Shown: piece by piece, positions 62,316 to 64,000 of the stretch
Layout: the number at the start of each line of letters is the position of its first letter
How positions within the stretch are numbered: the stretch's first letter is position 1
NCBI GenBank assembly: GCA_964613805.1
Contig: CAZTJF010000006.1
Span: 62,001 to 126,000 of the forward strand
DNA from: XYD12-FULL-36-8 sp964613805
GTDB lineage: Bacteria > Bacteroidota > Ignavibacteria > Ignavibacteriales > Ignavibacteriaceae
Reading direction: 5' to 3'
Length of the DNA stretch: 64,000 nucleotides
Program-made: the position numbers and the translations under genes
Notes under the pieces: generated by a model
Databases searched by the model: none
Seen by the model: the letters and a program-made list of their open reading frames with translations, nothing else
What the model was told of the DNA's origin: nothing

Positions 62316-63623
62316 CTATTTATCTACCGCTGTTTTGATATGACTCACTGGATGCATCACTTCCACATCAACACCAAACCTTTTTGCACCATAGCGAAGC
62401 TGCGCTAAGCAGCCTGGATTCCCTGTAAGCACTACTTTAGCGTTTGTCTTTCTAATATTCTCCATCTTGCGTTCAAGGATTATCATTGATTCTTTGTAAT
62501 GTACAATGTTATAAATTCCAGCACTCCCGCAGCACCAAGAAGCTTCCTCTAATTCAGTGTAGTTTGTACCAGGTATAGACTTGAGAATCTGCCTTGGCTG
62601 CTCTGTAATTTTTTGAGTGTGTGCAAGGTGACAAGCATCATGATATGTGATGTTTTCTGCTAGTGACTTTAATTTAAGTGGGATGTTTGTTTCAGTTAGA
62701 AACTCCGTAATGTCCTTTACCCGTTTCGAAAAACTCTTTGCGCGTTCTGCGTATTCAACATCATCATTCAAAATATGTCCGTACTCTTTCATGAATGCAC
62801 CACACCCCGCAGAGTTTGAAATAATGTAATCAAACTCGTAATTGGAAAAAACATCAATCGTATGCTTAGCAAGTTTTTTTGATGTATCAAAATCACCGTT
62901 ATGAGCTTGAAGCGATCCGCAGCAAATTTGATCCTTTGGAGTAAAAACTTCGCAACTGCAGCTTTGTAATACATCAACTGTATCTTTGTTTATTTCAGCA
63001 AACATTACATTCATCAAACAACCGGACAGAAATGCTGTCTTGTATTTTACTTCTCCCTTGGAAATTGTGATTTCCGGAATAACATCATCACTAAATTGTT
63101 TAGAGACTATTGGAGAGAGTTTATCAATTTCTTCTAGATTAGCAGAGAAGATTTTCATTATGCAGGATTTATGAAGGAGTTTTCTGATAAAAGAATTTTG
63201 GTAGATACGAAGCAATCTCGAAACGAACTTCAACCTGCTTCTTGAACCGATAATTGTGTTGAGTAAAAATCTTTTAACAAACTTGTAAAACCATGAGCGG
63301 TAGCTTGTGTTATCAACTTCAACTCTCGCTGCCTCAACCATTGAACCGTACTTAACTCCAGCGGGACATGCCGTTTCGCACGCTTGGCAATCCAAACAAA
63401 AGTTCATCTCTTCGGCAAAGGTGTGAGTAATCTCCATTTCACCTCGTGCAACGGACTTAATCAACTTAATTCTTCCGCGAGGGGATGACCTTTCGTTCTT
63501 TGTCATGTCATAAGTTGGACAAACGGCAAGACACATTCCGCAATGCATGCACTGTTGAAGAACGTCATCATTTGGAAGCACACCGATAAGGCGGTTTGGG
63601 AGTTGTAGGTTGGACGTGTGCAT
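62316..63623 (-). CDS. glcF: Glycolate oxidase iron-sulfur subunit (GlcF-like)
   Basis: 435 residues. Two [4Fe-4S] motifs sit at the N-terminus (CMHCGMCLAVCPTYD and CLDCQACETACPAG), followed by two CCG domains (cysteine pairs in QICCGSLQAHNGD and SWCCGSAGIYNI, with YHDACHLAH). This is the electron-transfer partner of GlcD. It lies 10 bp downstream of the glcD stop. Confidence 0.92.
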   Translation of the reverse strand: MHTSNLQLPNRLIGVLPNDDVLQQCMHCGMCLAVCPTYDMTKNERSSPRGRIKLIKSVARGEMEITHTFAEEMNFCLDCQACETACPAGVKYGSMVEAARVEVDNTSYRSWFYKFVKRFLLNTIIGSRSRLKFVSRLLRIYQNSFIRKLLHKSCIMKIFSANLEEIDKLSPIVSKQFSDDVIPEITISKGEVKYKTAFLSGCLMNVMFAEINKDTVDVLQSCSCEVFTPKDQICCGSLQAHNGDFDTSKKLAKHTIDVFSNYEFDYIISNSAGCGAFMKEYGHILNDDVEYAERAKSFSKRVKDITEFLTETNIPLKLKSLAENITYHDACHLAHTQKITEQPRQILKSIPGTNYTELEEASWCCGSAGIYNIVHYKESMIILERKMENIRKTNAKVVLTGNPGCLAQLRYGAKRFGVDVEVMHPVSHIKTAVDK

Positions 63624-63633
63624 TTGTTACTTC

Positions 63634-64000
63634 TTATTCGTTGAAGCTGTGGATTGCTTCCCTGCTCCTTGGCATCATTCCTTCGCATCTTGGGGAGATA
63701 GTAAAGATCTTTCCAGGATTCATGATGTTGTTTTCATCTATTGCCGATTTAATTTTTTTCATCATGTTCACTCCTGGCGAACCGGCAACCAATTCTAAAA
63801 ATTGCTTTTTGGATAATCCGGTACCATGCTCGCCAGTTATTGTTCCGCCAAGTTTTATCGCTTCATTAAAAATGAATTCAAATGCTCTATGCGCTCTAGT
63901 TATTTCCTGATTATCCCGCTCATCAGTCAAGCATGTTGGATGAAGATTTCCATCGCCTGCATGTCCAAAATTTCCAAATGTCAAATTAAATTTTTTTGCC
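63634..64000 (-). CDS. glcD: FAD-linked oxidase GlcD-like, 5' part beyond the window
   Basis: The C-terminal 121 residues of a glycolate/lactate-type FAD-linked oxidase. They include the conserved TFGNFGHAGDGNLHPT, GGTITGEHGTGLSKKQFLEL and the end IDENNIMNPGKIF. The frame is open to the right window edge, so the FAD-binding domain lies outside. It oxidises a 2-hydroxy acid and passes electrons to GlcF. GlcE is not seen between glcD and glcF. Confidence 0.92.
   Translation of the reverse strand, partial: AKKFNLTFGNFGHAGDGNLHPTCLTDERDNQEITRAHRAFEFIFNEAIKLGGTITGEHGTGLSKKQFLELVAGSPGVNMMKKIKSAIDENNIMNPGKIFTISPRCEGMMPRSREAIHSFNE

Overview
The window looks like a chromosomal segment of a low-GC, Gram-negative member of the Bacteroidota/Chlorobiota group, most likely the Ignavibacteria. 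This placement is inference. It rests on a T9SS-type C-terminal sorting domain on a secreted protein (42962..45886), an alternative complex III (ACIII) cluster joined to an A2-type haem-copper oxidase, TolC/MacAB and outer-membrane barrel genes, frequent TTG starts, and promoter-like sites of the Bacteroidota form TTTG-N19/20-TAnnTTTG. No phage, integrase, transposase, rRNA or CRISPR array was seen. Accessory content consists mainly of many short dispersed palindromic repeats between genes.

Layout. 1..1284 is a truncated lytic transglycosylase. 1411..4560 holds a carboxyltransferase (pccB-like) and a two-gene ABC transporter with a degenerate ATPase. 4751..6699 holds an MBL-fold hydrolase and aroC. 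6784..11485 is a tightly packed minus-strand set (Nudix, PfkB kinase, mtnA, recO, degP) that ends in a clear terminator. 11756..15226 is a very large outer-membrane protein. 15420..17411 is a GT-C glycosyltransferase with TPRs, and 17420..19183 is aceK. 19400..21086 holds three small exported or membrane genes that share the same 5' leader. 21566..27477 is a tolC-macA-ATPase-permease-permease efflux operon.

27680..33713 holds the CCA-adding enzyme, a membrane gluzincin-TPR fusion, murA and a PP2C phosphatase. 33868..40488 is plus strand: tRNA-Leu(UAG), trigger factor, clpP, a serine hydrolase whose N-terminus is partly repeat-derived, and a VWA/MoxR-like pair. 40623..42919 is a translationally coupled GT4/GT9 pair. 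42962..47226 is a divergent pair, the T9SS-exported protein and an M24 peptidase.

47312..62097 is the centrepiece: about 14.8 kb of collinear minus-strand respiratory genes in the order actA, small ORF, actB, actC, actD-actE fusion, actF, cytochrome c, sco, coxA, coxC, coxD, coxB, ctaB, and a multi-TM/cytochrome c fusion. Together they would oxidise menaquinol and pass electrons through c-type haems to O2. CoxB has no fused haem-c domain, so a cytochrome encoded in the cluster may bridge ACIII to the oxidase. A consensus-quality promoter (62252..62282) precedes actA. Upstream on the same strand are glcF and the 3' end of glcD (glycolate/lactate-type oxidase), which could also feed electrons to the quinone pool.

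The most notable observations are: the ActD-ActE fusion and the pair of unusual cytochromes; the three-fold repeated leader plus hairpin module at 19856..21200; dispersed repeats that sit at gene ends and in one case inside a coding N-terminus; and an ABC ATPase that has lost several catalytic signatures.
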